DNA from: an uncultured Candidatus Berkelbacteria bacterium
GTDB lineage: Bacteria > Patescibacteriota > UBA1384 > CAILIB01
NCBI GenBank assembly: GCA_903834195.1
Contig: CAILIB010000024.1
Span: forward strand, 1-39,494
Reading direction: 5' to 3'
Length of the DNA stretch: 39,494 bases
Part shown: in pieces, positions 1 to 8,197 of the stretch
How positions within the stretch are numbered: the stretch's first letter is position 1
Layout of the letters: the number at the start of each line of letters is the position of its first letter
Made by a program: the position numbers and the translations under genes
The notes under the pieces: model-generated
The model's database searches: none
Seen by the model: the letters and a program-made list of their open reading frames with translations, nothing else
Told to the model about the DNA's origin: nothing

Positions 1-1510
1 AGTCCTCAACGTCCTGAGAAATAATAGTGAGGCCAAGGAAGTATTTACGGGCGCGCTTTGCTAGGCCGTACAAGAAGCGAGCTGAGTCTTCGTACTGCAT
101 CATCCACCAGGCTTCGTCCACAACCATGAGGCGACGTTTCAGTTCTGATCGAACGTTGTTCCAGATGTAGTTAAGAACCATGAAAATAGCGATTGGTCGG
201 AGCGATTCTTCGAGGTCGCGAATCGAGAATACGACCAATCCACCGGTAAGCTTGAAGTTGGTTGGCTGGTTGAAAAGGCTGGCGAATGTACCTTCGACGT
301 ATTTGTTGAGGCGAAGAATCAGATTCTCTGCTCCCTGCATGTTGCCTAAGACTGCTACTAAGTCTGCCATTACAGGTGGTGGGTTTTGTTGAGTAGAAGG
401 GTCCGAAGTAATATCTTTGAGTGCGTATGCTTCATAGAGACCCTTATCAAGAATGGCGTCCTCTTCTGCTGTAAGGCCTCCTGCCATAAGGCGAATCAAT
501 CCGTGCAATGTTGTGATGTTAGATCGGAGCAGATCTTCATTTGCATCTTCAGGGTGAATAGAAATCGGCAGGTCAAACGGGTTAATTCGCTTAGGAGAAT
601 TAAGATTGATCTCCAAGTATGACCCTCCTACTGCAGCTGCTAGTTTTTCATACTCATTTTCAGGGTCGATAATTACCACGTCTGTACCCAGCATTAGGTA
701 GCGGAGAATTTCAAGTTTTACAAAATATGATTTTCCAGCACCAGAGGTTGCAAAGATTGTTGCATTGGCATTCTCTAAGTTGAAACGATCAAACAGAATA
801 AGTGAATCGTTGTGTCGATTAATTCCGTACAGAATTCCTTCGTCAGAGGTAAGTTCAGCAGAGGAAAATGGAAAGGTTGTACAGAGGGATCCGGTATCAA
901 GGTTTCTCAAAATACCGAGCTCGTCAGAGGCAATTGGGAGGGTAGAATTAAACCCTTGTTCCATTTGAACAAGTGTTTCCTTGGTGTAAATCAGCATTCC
1001 TCCCAGAGTGGAGGATAGTTGCTTAGACAGAGTATTCAACTCTTCAAGTGACTTAGCGTACAGAGTAAAATAGAGGCTGTATTGGAATAATCGGTTCTGC
1101 CCTTGAGCTAGAGTTTCACGAAGTTCATCGATGTCAGAAACTGCAGTATCTAGTTCTGGGTCGCGAACTTGTCCCCGTTCAGCTTCAATTTGGCGGGTTG
1201 ATTCTAACTGAGAAACCTTCTTCCGTAACTCTTGCATCACTTCTTGAATATCCTGTGGCACGATAAACATGCCGATATCCATAGTGAAATCGTAGTTGAT
1301 AATTGGCGAGAGCCAGTTGGTGTTCAGATAGCGAGGATACGTGTACACAAAGAGTGAACGGACAAAGTAACTCCCCATTTGGATATGGTTTGTAGTTACT
1401 ACAAAGTCCGCAGGGGCGATGATATCGCGCGTGGTAGTTAATCCGTCCTGATATGCACTTAGAGCTGCTTGTGCTGCCTCTGCGCTTTTGTCGTGGTGAA
1501 ACAAACTCAT
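1..1510 (-). CDS. VirB4/TraC-like type IV secretion ATPase (partial, runs off left edge)
   Basis: The reading frame is open from an ATG at 1510 to the window edge (503 codons visible) but is missing from the ORF track because it is truncated. My translation shows an N-terminal VirB4-like region and a P-loop ATSGAGKSYFVK near residue 255. Further on come a Walker-B-type string LMVVDEAWWMM near residue 465 and the HerA/VirB4-like ending TIISQDVED at the edge. VirB4 ATPases power substrate export and pilus assembly at the inner membrane. The start codon overlaps the stop of the upstream gene (ATGA, 4 nt), which suggests translational coupling with the VirB4-N-like and PrgI genes. The C-terminus is outside the window. 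Identification as a VirB4-family ATPase is firm; what it transports (DNA, protein or pilus subunits) is unknown. Confidence 0.9.
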   Translation of the reverse strand, partial: MSLFHHDKSAEAAQAALSAYQDGLTTTRDIIAPADFVVTTNHIQMGSYFVRSLFVYTYPRYLNTNWLSPIINYDFTMDIGMFIVPQDIQEVMQELRKKVSQLESTRQIEAERGQVRDPELDTAVSDIDELRETLAQGQNRLFQYSLYFTLYAKSLEELNTLSKQLSSTLGGMLIYTKETLVQMEQGFNSTLPIASDELGILRNLDTGSLCTTFPFSSAELTSDEGILYGINRHNDSLILFDRFNLENANATIFATSGAGKSYFVKLEILRYLMLGTDVVIIDPENEYEKLAAAVGGSYLEINLNSPKRINPFDLPISIHPEDANEDLLRSNITTLHGLIRLMAGGLTAEEDAILDKGLYEAYALKDITSDPSTQQNPPPVMADLVAVLGNMQGAENLILRLNKYVEGTFASLFNQPTNFKLTGGLVVFSIRDLEESLRPIAIFMVLNYIWNNVRSELKRRLMVVDEAWWMMQYEDSARFLYGLAKRARKYFLGLTIISQDVED

Positions 1511-2496
1511 AGTGGTGTACTGATAGGTGGAATGCCGTTGTTTTGAGGTGGTGGTTGTGGTGCGGTACCAGGTTGAAGAATCTGAGCTGGAACGCCAGGA
1601 AGAGGTTGAGTAGGCACTTCAGCAACAGGTCCAGTTGGAGCTATGGGAGTTGGAATTGGAACAGGTGCTACAACGGGAGCTGGAGGTGTTACAATTTCAT
1701 CTGGAAGCGGTGTATCCATTACGTGGCCCGAAAGGTCTTCCTGAGTAACACTCTGTGGAGGTTGTACGATAAAGCCTGTAGGAGGCGTTTCAACAGCTGG
1801 AGCTGCTGGTGCATCTTGAGGTGCATCGATTCCGCTCACAATGTTAGAGTTTAAGGTATCCACATCTGTTAGACGTTCTTCAGATACTACATCAGGATTG
1901 TAAATACCGTAGTAGAGCTCAATGAGTTGCTGGGTCTCAAGTAGAGTTGACTTGATGCTTAGGCGGCCAAGACCACCGGCGATAATATTTGCACGGTTGT
2001 GGACTTCAGTTCGATAGTGAGCAAATTCAGCCTCGTCCATTATTGGACCAGTAGGTTGGCGGTGGAAAATATTAGAGATTTGGGCAAATCCAGCCGATTT
2101 ACTTATCGGAGCATAGCTTACTACTACATAGAAACGCTTGGACATGATGTTTGCCACCGAGATCAGGCGCCGGACAAAACCAACATAATCTTCGATCTGA
2201 ATACGGAGAAGGTCATTAGTAACTGTTTTCTGAGATTTCTCAAGGCGAATCAAATATTGTTCAAGATCGAGCTTCTTGGATTGAACAACAATCTGAATGG
2301 GAAAATCAAGAGAGTTTAAGAAACCTTGGTAGGCATAGATAATGGCGTTCTGTTCTGTTTCTGACTTAAGATCAAAGTTGATCGGTTCAAGTTTAAGGAC
2401 AGCGCGAAGGCTGCCATCGGTCATAATGACTGTGCCATCAACGATTCCGGCGATTGGAAGGTGTTCTTGAGTTGGTGAGGCGGTAGAGCGGGCCAC
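1507..2496 (-). CDS. VirB4 N-terminal-domain-like (TraC/TrsE-type) protein with proline-rich tail
   Basis: The 329-aa protein starts at a GTG that shares its G with the PrgI stop (TAGTG). Residues 1-215 resemble the N-terminal domain of VirB4/TraC proteins: the opening HLPIAGIVDGTVIMTDGSLR is typical, followed by mixed alpha/beta sequence with VSYAPI. There is no P-loop. Residues ~220-329 are a low-complexity tail rich in Pro, Ala, Val and Thr, with repeated APVVAPVPIPTP-like strings. That suggests a flexible linker or an envelope-spanning arm. The gene sits between PrgI and the complete VirB4-like ATPase with overlaps on both sides, so the three products probably form one complex. The VirB4-N call rests on sequence style and context, not on an alignment. 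Confidence 0.7.
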   Translation of the reverse strand: MARSTASPTQEHLPIAGIVDGTVIMTDGSLRAVLKLEPINFDLKSETEQNAIIYAYQGFLNSLDFPIQIVVQSKKLDLEQYLIRLEKSQKTVTNDLLRIQIEDYVGFVRRLISVANIMSKRFYVVVSYAPISKSAGFAQISNIFHRQPTGPIMDEAEFAHYRTEVHNRANIIAGGLGRLSIKSTLLETQQLIELYYGIYNPDVVSEERLTDVDTLNSNIVSGIDAPQDAPAAPAVETPPTGFIVQPPQSVTQEDLSGHVMDTPLPDEIVTPPAPVVAPVPIPTPIAPTGPVAEVPTQPLPGVPAQILQPGTAPQPPPQNNGIPPISTPL

Positions 2497-2930
2497 TAGC
2501 GTTTAATTAATGGCTGATTGGTTTTTCCACGACTGTCGAGTACTGCTGCAAGAGTAGCTAGTTCACCTGGTTTAATCTTGCGTGCACTATGTTTCTTATC
2601 GTCATCATTCTTAATAGAAACTGGACGAATAAGTTGAGTTTCCTTCCCTGTTTTATGCCAGACTCGGGTTTTTGGCTTAAAAACGTATGCCAGGATAAAT
2701 CTGAAGAACCGATACATCGGCTGATCATTGAACTTACCGATTGAAAGCACGACGGTTAATAACGCAAAAAAACCTCCACCCACTTGGCGTACGAGATCTG
2801 GTAGAGAGAGGCTGGTATAGATCAAAAACGCGAGTCCCCCTCCGACAACCAGGATCCCGAACTGGATGGCCGTGAGTGGACCGACGATACGATCTTCCAT
2901 GGCGATGTTCTGTGGAACCCGAAACTGCAT
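2496..2930 (-). CDS. PrgI family membrane protein (VirB3-like T4SS component)
   Basis: The ORF track extends this frame to 3173, but the family-typical start is the ATG at 2930 (MQFRVPQNIAMEDRIVGPLT), giving 144 aa. The pattern of a short N-terminus containing VPQ, an acidic stretch, then two hydrophobic segments (about residues 22-42 and 48-65, LAFLIYTSLSLP and GGFFALLTVVLSIG) fits the PrgI family. PrgI proteins occur upstream of VirB4 ATPases in Gram-positive and CPR secretion systems. The C-terminal third is basic and polar and probably cytoplasmic. A TATAAT-like -10 lies about 37 nt upstream. The longer start would run back through the terminator of the neighbouring gene, so it is rejected. 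Confidence 0.85.
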   Translation of the reverse strand: MQFRVPQNIAMEDRIVGPLTAIQFGILVVGGGLAFLIYTSLSLPDLVRQVGGGFFALLTVVLSIGKFNDQPMYRFFRFILAYVFKPKTRVWHKTGKETQLIRPVSIKNDDDKKHSARKIKPGELATLAAVLDSRGKTNQPLIKR

Positions 2931-2966
2931 ATATGTGTGAAATACAGATGTACAACGTACGGATTT

Positions 2967-2972
2967 ATTATA
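2967..2972 (-). promoter_or_regulatory. -10 element (TATAAT) upstream of the prgI-virB4 operon
   Basis: On the minus strand TATAAT lies 37 nt before the PrgI ATG. The -35 is weak (TTAGCT at 18-bp spacing). It is placed just after the terminator of the upstream gene, as expected for the start of a new transcription unit. Confidence 0.45.
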
Positions 2973-2991
2973 CGAGGGCGGGCGGGAAAAA

Positions 2992-3025
2992 GCTAATAAA
3001 ATAGCCGCCGGACTGAGCCGGCGGC
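2992..3025 (-). terminator. Intrinsic terminator after the 3037-3705 gene
   Basis: A GCCGCCGG / CCGGCGGC stem with a 5-6-nt loop reads on the minus strand into a T-rich tract (TATTTTATTAG). It lies 12 nt past the stop of the minus-strand gene. Confidence 0.8.
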
Positions 3026-3036
3026 GGTGCATACGA

Positions 3037-3705
3037 TCAGAGATTAGCCAGTCCAATGAAGCACTGGCGGAAAAGTGAAATTGCAGTAATGAGGCGCTGA
3101 TATTCTCGTAATGATTTTTCGTGAACCTCATTATTGCTCTGTAGAGCGAATGCAAAGTTGAGGTTTTCTCCAAGCTGATCTAGTTGTTCAAGAAGAGTTG
3201 ATATTGAAGATTTCGTTTCGTCTTCATCAAGCAGAGATGTAATTTGGTTGGACAGCTGAGTTATCATCGCCTCCGTATATAGGCAGGTTGCGGCAAAGAA
3301 AAAACTATAATCTCCCGAATTAGTTGCGCGTATGTACAGAAACGAAAGAATCGTTTTCATTTCCGATGCATCATCCACACTGAGTCGTCCATTTTCAATC
3401 TTCTTAATCATCAGGGTTGATTTGATGGTTTCAAAGAATGACCAGCTTTGTAAATGTGAACTATTTATCTGAAGGTAAAGATCTCCAAGTCGAATGAGGA
3501 GTGGACGAACAAAATTTGGTGCGTTTTCTCTGTGAAGAGTCCAGTAGCAAAAAATGGATAAAATCAGGACTTCAGTTTCAACTTCTGGATTAAGATATAT
3601 GGTCGATGATGATGAGAACGGAGAGTCTGTTAAATCGCCCAAGGTTCCCAAGATATTGTCGAGTTTAGGGTCGTAGGGGCCAATTTGTGCAAGAAACGAT
3701 TTCAT
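3037..3705 (-). CDS. Hypothetical protein, predicted all-helical
   Basis: The 222-aa product matches no family I recognise. There is no signal peptide and no clear membrane segment. The sequence is rich in Leu, Ser, Glu and Asn, with long amphipathic stretches such as SSISTLLEQLDQLGENLNF near residues 165-185, so a helical bundle is likely. An SD-like AGGA sits 7 nt before the ATG. A TATACT -10 with a TGTACA -35 (16-bp spacing) lies just upstream, and an intrinsic terminator follows. It is therefore a monocistronic gene between the deaminase and the T4SS operon. The clean expression signals make a real gene very likely, but its function is unknown. Confidence 0.75.
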   Translation of the reverse strand: MKSFLAQIGPYDPKLDNILGTLGDLTDSPFSSSSTIYLNPEVETEVLILSIFCYWTLHRENAPNFVRPLLIRLGDLYLQINSSHLQSWSFFETIKSTLMIKKIENGRLSVDDASEMKTILSFLYIRATNSGDYSFFFAATCLYTEAMITQLSNQITSLLDEDETKSSISTLLEQLDQLGENLNFAFALQSNNEVHEKSLREYQRLITAISLFRQCFIGLANL

Positions 3706-3725
3706 TTTAATGTCCTAACTTTTGC

Positions 3726-3753
3726 AGTATAGCTGGACATTTAGATCTGTACA
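3726..3753 (-). promoter_or_regulatory. Promoter for the 3037-3705 gene
   Basis: Minus-strand TGTACA, a 16-bp spacer and TATACT lie 20-50 nt upstream of the ATG. The -35 is imperfect. Confidence 0.5.
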
Positions 3754-3759
3754 GAGTAC

Positions 3760-4227
3760 TTATCCTCCCGCTGAATTTGTATTTCGCCAGTATTCAATTT
3801 GTTCTCGTGTTTCCTCTGCAAGTATATTTGGCACAAGAGTGACTTCATTTGCTGTATGATCCCGTACCATTTCAGCAGATATGCTCGGACGTGTTTTTCT
3901 CCCCTGTGCTGTGCCGTATATAAAAGTGAAAATTTTGGTTTTTATAGCTGCCGACATGCACATTGAACATGGTTCAGCGTTGGTTACTAAAATGTGCCCC
4001 TCAAGAGATTGAGTGTGAAGGGTTTTACATGCATGCCGAAGGAGGTTTATTTCAGCGTGGGCAAGACGATCACTATCTTGTAGTTTTGTGCAGTGTGCAG
4101 AAAACACAACAGCGCCTGCCTTATCAACTAAAAGTGCTCCAAATGCGTCTTCTCCAGATTTACCGGCTAATTCAGCTTCTGTCATGCAGAGGCGGACTAG
4201 TCGTTCTTTTTGTTCTTGTGTGAACAT
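3760..4227 (-). CDS. Nucleoside/nucleobase deaminase (CMP/dCMP deaminase fold)
   Basis: The protein is 155 aa from the ATG at 4227; the ORF track uses a TTG seven codons earlier, and neither start has a clear SD. It has the zinc-dependent deaminase signature: HAEINLL (zinc His and catalytic Glu), then AEPCSMCMSA supplying the PCxxC zinc cysteines. The family hydrolytically deaminates cytosine, guanine or tRNA adenosine. The motif spacing and AEPCSMC wording are closer to guanine deaminase/TadA-like enzymes than to tetrameric cytidine deaminase. The exact substrate cannot be fixed from the sequence. A role in purine or pyrimidine salvage would suit a reduced CPR genome, but that is inference. 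Confidence 0.85.
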   Translation of the reverse strand: MFTQEQKERLVRLCMTEAELAGKSGEDAFGALLVDKAGAVVFSAHCTKLQDSDRLAHAEINLLRHACKTLHTQSLEGHILVTNAEPCSMCMSAAIKTKIFTFIYGTAQGRKTRPSISAEMVRDHTANEVTLVPNILAEETREQIEYWRNTNSAGG

Positions 4228-4321
4228 GTGTGTGAGTGTATATGGCAAGATTCGCAGATTGTTGGTGAGGTGTCTAATATTGGGCGGGGCGGAGTAGGTG
4301 CGTATATGTTCGCTAAATATA

Positions 4322-4476
4322 GCGGGACTCGATTATAGTTCGCTGCGCGAACGGGCAAGCATGCACATGGTACTCTCGTCCCTCCTGATTCCACTAAAAT
4401 ATGCCCCAATGATTACCTCTGCAGCACTATTCTATTCCAGTGCGAAGCCAGTAATCATTGGGGCATATTTTAGTGG
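4322..4476 (-). repeat. tRNA-anchored palindromic element at tRNA-Leu(UAA) (copy E1)
   Basis: Directly behind the tRNA is a perfect 26-bp inverted repeat (arms 4391-4416 and 4451-4476; 34-nt apical part), the inner arm edge coinciding with the encoded CCA. The apical part contains GCACT/AGTGC pairing and the loop ATTCTATTCC, nearly the same as at tRNA-Leu(CAG). Beyond the palindrome is a decayed inverted T-arm (GGTACTCTCGTCCC on plus). At the far end an 11-nt direct copy of the tRNA 3' region (GCGGGACTCGA, 4322-4332) matches 4485-4495. The insert between is shorter than in other copies, with a GTTCGC/GCGAAC pair. The outer hairpin could also terminate tRNA transcription. Confidence 0.7.
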
Positions 4477-4557
4477 TACCGCGGGCGGGACTCGAACCCG
4501 CAAGCCCGAAGGCAAAGGATTTTAAGTCCTTCGTGTATACCATTCCACCACCGCGGC
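4474..4557 (-). tRNA. tRNA-Leu(UAA), CCA encoded
   Basis: A class II tRNA with a long variable arm. The anticodon loop CTTAAAA gives anticodon UAA (codon UUA). The T-arm is GCGGG-TTCGAGT-CCCGC, and acceptor GCCGCGG pairs with CCGCGGT (terminal G-U). Discriminator A and CCA are encoded. A long palindrome starts at the CCA. Confidence 0.95.
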
Positions 4558-4574
4558 GTACCTATTAAGCTAGC

Positions 4575-5540
4575 TTACGATACCAGAAAGGGCTCCACTC
4601 GCCAACCACTTTCCCCTTTGCTAATGCGTCCAGGAACCGTAAAGCCAGCGGCTCGTGGGTGTCCTCCTCCACCCATCACACGTGCTAAGGCCGCAACATT
4701 AAACATTGAGCCGTCAGCAGTGCGGAATGACCCGCGAATGTCGCCTGGAATAAGTTCTGTAAGCAGTAGCGTAAATTTAACTCCGCTAAGTGTATTAAGT
4801 TCATTCACTACTCCAATTAAATCTTCATCCTTAGCATTCACAGCAAGCATGTCAGCGTGAGTAAGAGCTGAAACTGCGCATCTTCCTCCCCAACTTACTT
4901 CAAGTCGTTCTAGGGCCATTCCAACCAGTTTTAAGTGGGCAACGGACTTCTGATGGCTGATATGTTGAACAATCTTGTTTAGTCGTGCCCCACGGCGCAT
5001 TAAGTCGGCCGACATCTGCATGGTAGCTTCTCGAGTATTACTGTACTGAAATCCTCCAGTATCGGTGTACATCCCAGTTAATAGCGCTGTAGCGATGTCA
5101 TTTGTAATTCGGGTACCGAGTTCACGAATCAGTTCCACTACAAGCTCGGCGGTTGATGAAACATCTCGCTTACTCAGTGATGAGGTGGCTAGTCGAGAAA
5201 GATCTCCATCAGGATGATGATCTACATACGCAAGTGCTCCCCGTTTTGCGTAGGCGCGTATTAAGTCCCCGTACCCTGTTCTCGCTGCGTCTGGGGCATC
5301 TAATATTATGCAAAGATCAGCATCGGACGGTAGTACGCTGGTGTTAATTGTTTTCCAACCATCTAAAAATTGAAAAACTGTTGCTACACCATCACGAAGA
5401 TAGGCTTCTGCTTGAAAGCCTAATTGGGTAAGCGAAAGAGTAAGACCTAGCGTAGAACCAACTGCGTCTCCATCTGGATGGACATGCGAAACAATGACAA
5501 TGCGTTTCGATTGTCTGATCTGAGAAATCAGGCTAGTCAT
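4575..5540 (-). CDS. DHH/DHHA1 phosphoesterase, NrnA-like (oligoribonuclease / pAp phosphatase family)
   Basis: The 321-aa length is normal for NrnA-like proteins. Visible metal-binding motifs in order are SHVHPDGDAVGS (residues ~17-28), LDAPDAAR (~85), the signature VDHHPDG (~106) and the DHHA1 substrate motif GGGGHPRAAGF (~288-298). Such enzymes degrade 2-5-nt RNA fragments and often dephosphorylate 3'-phosphoadenosine 5'-phosphate, in the cytoplasm. The start lies 6 nt after the stop of the MBL-like gene, so the two are probably co-transcribed, perhaps with rpsA. A second, divergent DHH protein lies at 13920-15299. The family call is secure; substrate preference is not. Confidence 0.9.
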   Translation of the reverse strand: MTSLISQIRQSKRIVIVSHVHPDGDAVGSTLGLTLSLTQLGFQAEAYLRDGVATVFQFLDGWKTINTSVLPSDADLCIILDAPDAARTGYGDLIRAYAKRGALAYVDHHPDGDLSRLATSSLSKRDVSSTAELVVELIRELGTRITNDIATALLTGMYTDTGGFQYSNTREATMQMSADLMRRGARLNKIVQHISHQKSVAHLKLVGMALERLEVSWGGRCAVSALTHADMLAVNAKDEDLIGVVNELNTLSGVKFTLLLTELIPGDIRGSFRTADGSMFNVAALARVMGGGGHPRAAGFTVPGRISKGESGWRVEPFLVS

Positions 5541-5546
5541 GACTGA

Positions 5547-6017
5547 CTAGGCGCGAATGAGTACACTGGTTCCTTCGAGTGGTAACCCAACTCGAGTAAT
5601 CTTAAGTGTGTCACCTTCTGTTCGTGGAAGGCCTAAAGCAGCGAGTACAGCTTCAGTTGCACCTGCGCCAGATAGTACTAAGTAAGATGGCTCAAGTGCT
5701 TTGGTAATCACCTTAAGAGTATCAATATTTGCGTCGCTACGTAGATCAGCAACAAGAATATTAACCTGAGCAACGTCATCAAGTTTCGTTACACTACTAT
5801 CAAGTTCATCGAGTATGAGAGTAGTAAGTTCTTCTGCACGAATAAAGTATGCAACAGAAGCAGTGAGAGGAATGCCTTCGCACTGAATTGAAGCAACATC
5901 GTATTCACCCGCTCCAGGGATAGTAAATGAACCTATCCGAATCCCAGGACCTATCGTGACGGTTTCGGTCTTAGTCTTGAGAGTAACAGTATCTGTTCCA
6001 GAGTGGGCAATAACCAT
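5547..6017 (-). CDS. Metallo-beta-lactamase-like fold protein (COG2220-type), apparently lacking metal ligands
   Basis: I chose the ATG at 6017 (156 aa), since MVIAHSGTDTVTLKTKTETV resembles the usual opening of COG2220-type proteins. The ORF track starts at a GTG at 6077. A GAGGAG motif lies a little far upstream of the ATG. The GAGEYDVASIQCEGI string is typical of the CPR version of this family. The HxHxDH zinc motif of active beta-lactamase-fold hydrolases is not visible, so it is probably non-catalytic or differently catalytic. It sits between rpsA and the NrnA-like gene on the same strand, hinting at a role in RNA metabolism, which is inference only. Confidence 0.6.
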   Translation of the reverse strand: MVIAHSGTDTVTLKTKTETVTIGPGIRIGSFTIPGAGEYDVASIQCEGIPLTASVAYFIRAEELTTLILDELDSSVTKLDDVAQVNILVADLRSDANIDTLKVITKALEPSYLVLSGAGATEAVLAALGLPRTEGDTLKITRVGLPLEGTSVLIRA

Positions 6018-6128
6018 ATGTCTTGTGCCACTCTCCTCGCTTGTACGTGAACTTCCTAGGACAGGAATGTATCGCACGAACTGTGCTCGGAGAGTGGCGT
6101 CGCTTAACTTATAAGAAGTGGGTGAGGA

Positions 6129-7367
6129 CTACGCTTGTTGTTCGAAGTCGTCGACTTCGTCGATCAAACGCTTTTTAGTTGTCTTTTTCTTTGCCTTTTT
6201 AGGTGCTTCTTCTTCAGTTGCAACTGTCGCTGTAGCGGTTGCTGTAGTTTCTTCAACTACAGGTTCGTTGAGGCGCTTAAAGGAAAGTCCGAGACGATGT
6301 TGAGTTGGATCAATTGAAATGATCTTGAACTCGTAGGTGTCGCTCATATGAAGGATGGTACCTGGATCGGTAATCCGCTCATTTGAGATTTCTGAGATGT
6401 GAACGAGTCCATCGATCTCACTGTCTAAGCGTACGAATACACCAAACGGAGTGATACGAGTAACTTGTCCCTTAACCAGCTCACCTACTTTGTACTTGCT
6501 GGCAGCTTCTTGCCAAGGATCTGGCAGGAGGCGCTTGATTGAAAGTGATACGCGGTTGTCTGCGGTAGACACTACGAGTACTTTTACTTTCTCAGCTACA
6601 GTGTACATCGAACTAATGTCGATCACACGTCCCCAAGCAATCTCGGAGATGTGAACCAGGCCTTCGAGTGAATCTTCTTCAGAACCTAGTTTTACAAAGA
6701 TACCGAAATCAACGATACCCGTAATAGTTCCTTCAAGGATGTCACCTTCTTTGATGTGCTTTAGACGTGCTTCTTGAGCAGCATCACCAGCAGCCTTTTC
6801 AGAAAAGATCAATTTGCCCTGTTGAGGGTCAAATGTAAGTACTTTAACTGTAAGAGGTTGTCCAACCAGCTCTTTGAGCTTGGCATAGATTTCATCAGGG
6901 TTACCACCGTCAACGCGTGGGTAGTGTTCAGAAGCAAGTTGAGATACAGGCATGAATCCTGTGAAGTCACCAAGTTCGATAAGTAGACCACCTTTGTTCG
7001 CGTCGCTTACCTTAACGACCATAGGTTGGCCATCTTTTACACGGCTTGTAAGCTCGTTGGTAATACGTTCGCGATCAGCGCGACGAAGTGAAAGTACAAT
7101 ATTGCCCTTCTTGTCTTCAAGAACAAGTACAGAAGCAACGATTGGGTCACCTGGTTTAAGCTCGCCAGAGAGTACCGAAAGCTCGCGCTCTGGGATAACT
7201 CCAACTGCAGCTCCGTTGATATCGACCCAAATGCGGCTCGATGATGAAGAAATAACAGTTCCTTCAATCACTGATCCGGGCACGTACGGTACAACGTTAC
7301 CGCCTTGCTCTTTTAATAAGGACTCCATCGTGAGGGGTTCCAGCTCTTTTGTAGGCTCTTTGGCCAT
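6129..7367 (-). CDS. rpsA: 30S ribosomal protein S1 (four S1 domains)
   Basis: From the ATG at 7367 (MAKEPTKELEPLTMESLL) the protein has 412 aa. Four S1/OB repeats are readable, at about residues 28-98, 107-195, 205-283 and 295-370; the last two contain the classic GLVHISEI. The short S1 resembles Firmicutes/CPR versions, not the six-domain E. coli protein. A Lys-rich then acidic tail (KKAKKKTTKKR, EVDDFE) ends it. S1 binds mRNA leaders on the 30S subunit. The ORF track extends upstream to 7511, but that region holds a 17-bp inverted repeat ending 40 nt before the ATG, more likely a leader. No clear SD is seen (AATTTTTCCT before ATG). Confidence 0.93.
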   Translation of the reverse strand: MAKEPTKELEPLTMESLLKEQGGNVVPYVPGSVIEGTVISSSSSRIWVDINGAAVGVIPERELSVLSGELKPGDPIVASVLVLEDKKGNIVLSLRRADRERITNELTSRVKDGQPMVVKVSDANKGGLLIELGDFTGFMPVSQLASEHYPRVDGGNPDEIYAKLKELVGQPLTVKVLTFDPQQGKLIFSEKAAGDAAQEARLKHIKEGDILEGTITGIVDFGIFVKLGSEEDSLEGLVHISEIAWGRVIDISSMYTVAEKVKVLVVSTADNRVSLSIKRLLPDPWQEAASKYKVGELVKGQVTRITPFGVFVRLDSEIDGLVHISEISNERITDPGTILHMSDTYEFKIISIDPTQHRLGLSFKRLNEPVVEETTATATATVATEEEAPKKAKKKTTKKRLIDEVDDFEQQA

Positions 7368-7406
7368 AGGAAAAATTCCATTCTTATACTCCGACTTAAG
7401 TCGTAT

Positions 7407-7468
7407 GTATACGTATTCAAAACCCTCAATCCTTACGCAGTCCTGCTTGGTGTTTTGAATACGTATAC
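7407..7468 (-). promoter_or_regulatory. Perfect 17-bp inverted repeat in the rpsA 5' leader
   Basis: GTATACGTATTCAAAAC (7407-7423) is matched exactly by its reverse complement at 7452-7468, with a 28-nt loop. It lies 40 nt upstream of the rpsA start codon. It could be an mRNA hairpin used for S1 autoregulation, an operator, or a terminator of upstream transcription. No T-tract follows on the minus strand, so a simple terminator is less likely. Confidence 0.6.
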
Positions 7469-7546
7469 CGGCGACACTCTTATGCTCCGGCTCTGCCGTG
7501 TGCATATGCAAAAAGGGTAATCCCTACTTGCACATAAACACCGCAC

Positions 7547-7948
7547 CTATGCTTTAGGTTTTGGAAGGTACTTATTGTATCGTTCAACAGCTTTAACTGT
7601 AATCTTTTCTTGCCTATACCGCGTACGCGTATACCACACAATCGCATTAATCCAGATTACAAGAATGATCTCTTGTAGCGTACGCAGAGCATCCATACTG
7701 AGGATAGGGATTTCTTGAATACGGCATGCGTAGAGGAGTAATCCGATTAGTCCATTTGTCCACAGGAGGTTTCTCCAGCGACGCTTGAGTGATGGGTTAA
7801 GTGGTACTGCTGGTATCGCAATAATAAGTGCGATTACTAAACAGACAATTGTTAAAGTTGCATAGACAGGGGCAAACTTCCAGGTTGCTACCGGATTAAG
7901 GTCAAAAAGCGTCTTATACGACCACCAATCTTCCAGTTTAAAGCCCAT
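7547..7948 (-). CDS. Hypothetical membrane protein, three predicted TM helices
   Basis: The 133-aa protein has hydrophobic segments at about residues 28-48 (YATLTIVCLVIALIIAIPAV), 60-76 and 88-106. The N-terminus is rich in aromatic residues (WWSY). The tail is basic (RYRQEKITVKAVERYNKYLPKPKA) and probably cytoplasmic. I do not recognise a family. The start codon is only 19 nt from the CCA end of tRNA-Leu(GAG) on the same strand, and no separate promoter is visible, so the mRNA is probably made by processing of a tRNA-mRNA co-transcript. It lies upstream of the rpsA leader. Confidence 0.7.
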   Translation of the reverse strand: MGFKLEDWWSYKTLFDLNPVATWKFAPVYATLTIVCLVIALIIAIPAVPLNPSLKRRWRNLLWTNGLIGLLLYACRIQEIPILSMDALRTLQEIILVIWINAIVWYTRTRYRQEKITVKAVERYNKYLPKPKA

Positions 7949-7967
7949 ACTATTCGTTAGTTCATTG

Positions 7968-8053
7968 TGGTGCCGCGAGAGGGACTTGAACCCTCACACC
8001 ATTGCTGGTCTAGGCCCTCAACCTAGTGCGTATGCCAATTCCGCCATCGCGGC
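7968..8053 (-). tRNA. tRNA-Leu(GAG), CCA encoded
   Basis: A class II tRNA. The anticodon loop TTGAGGG (anticodon GAG) is closed by CTAGG/CCTAG. The acceptor is GCCGCGA/TCGCGGC, discriminator A plus CCA. Unlike other leucine tRNAs here it has no palindrome behind it; a membrane-protein gene starts 19 nt downstream. Confidence 0.95.
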
Positions 8054-8197
8054 CCGATGGATAAAAGCTAATTAAGTCTACCAGTTTAGCGGCAATCTGT
8101 CGAGTGTTAGCAACAGGATTGAGTTATAGGTATTCCAGGTTGGGAATGTGATGAAATACTACAGACTTTCAGCCGTCTTCTGACGTATGGTCAAACC

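Noticed and set aside
386-1625. ORFs 386-622, 765-968, 812-1018 on plus and 1185-1625 on minus
   Set aside because: They overlap the open minus-strand VirB4-like frame that carries clear Walker motifs and lack any protein-like signature.
2931-3173. Extended N-terminus of PrgI in the ORF track
   Set aside because: It would read through the terminator of the upstream gene and past the -10 element; family start fits 2930.
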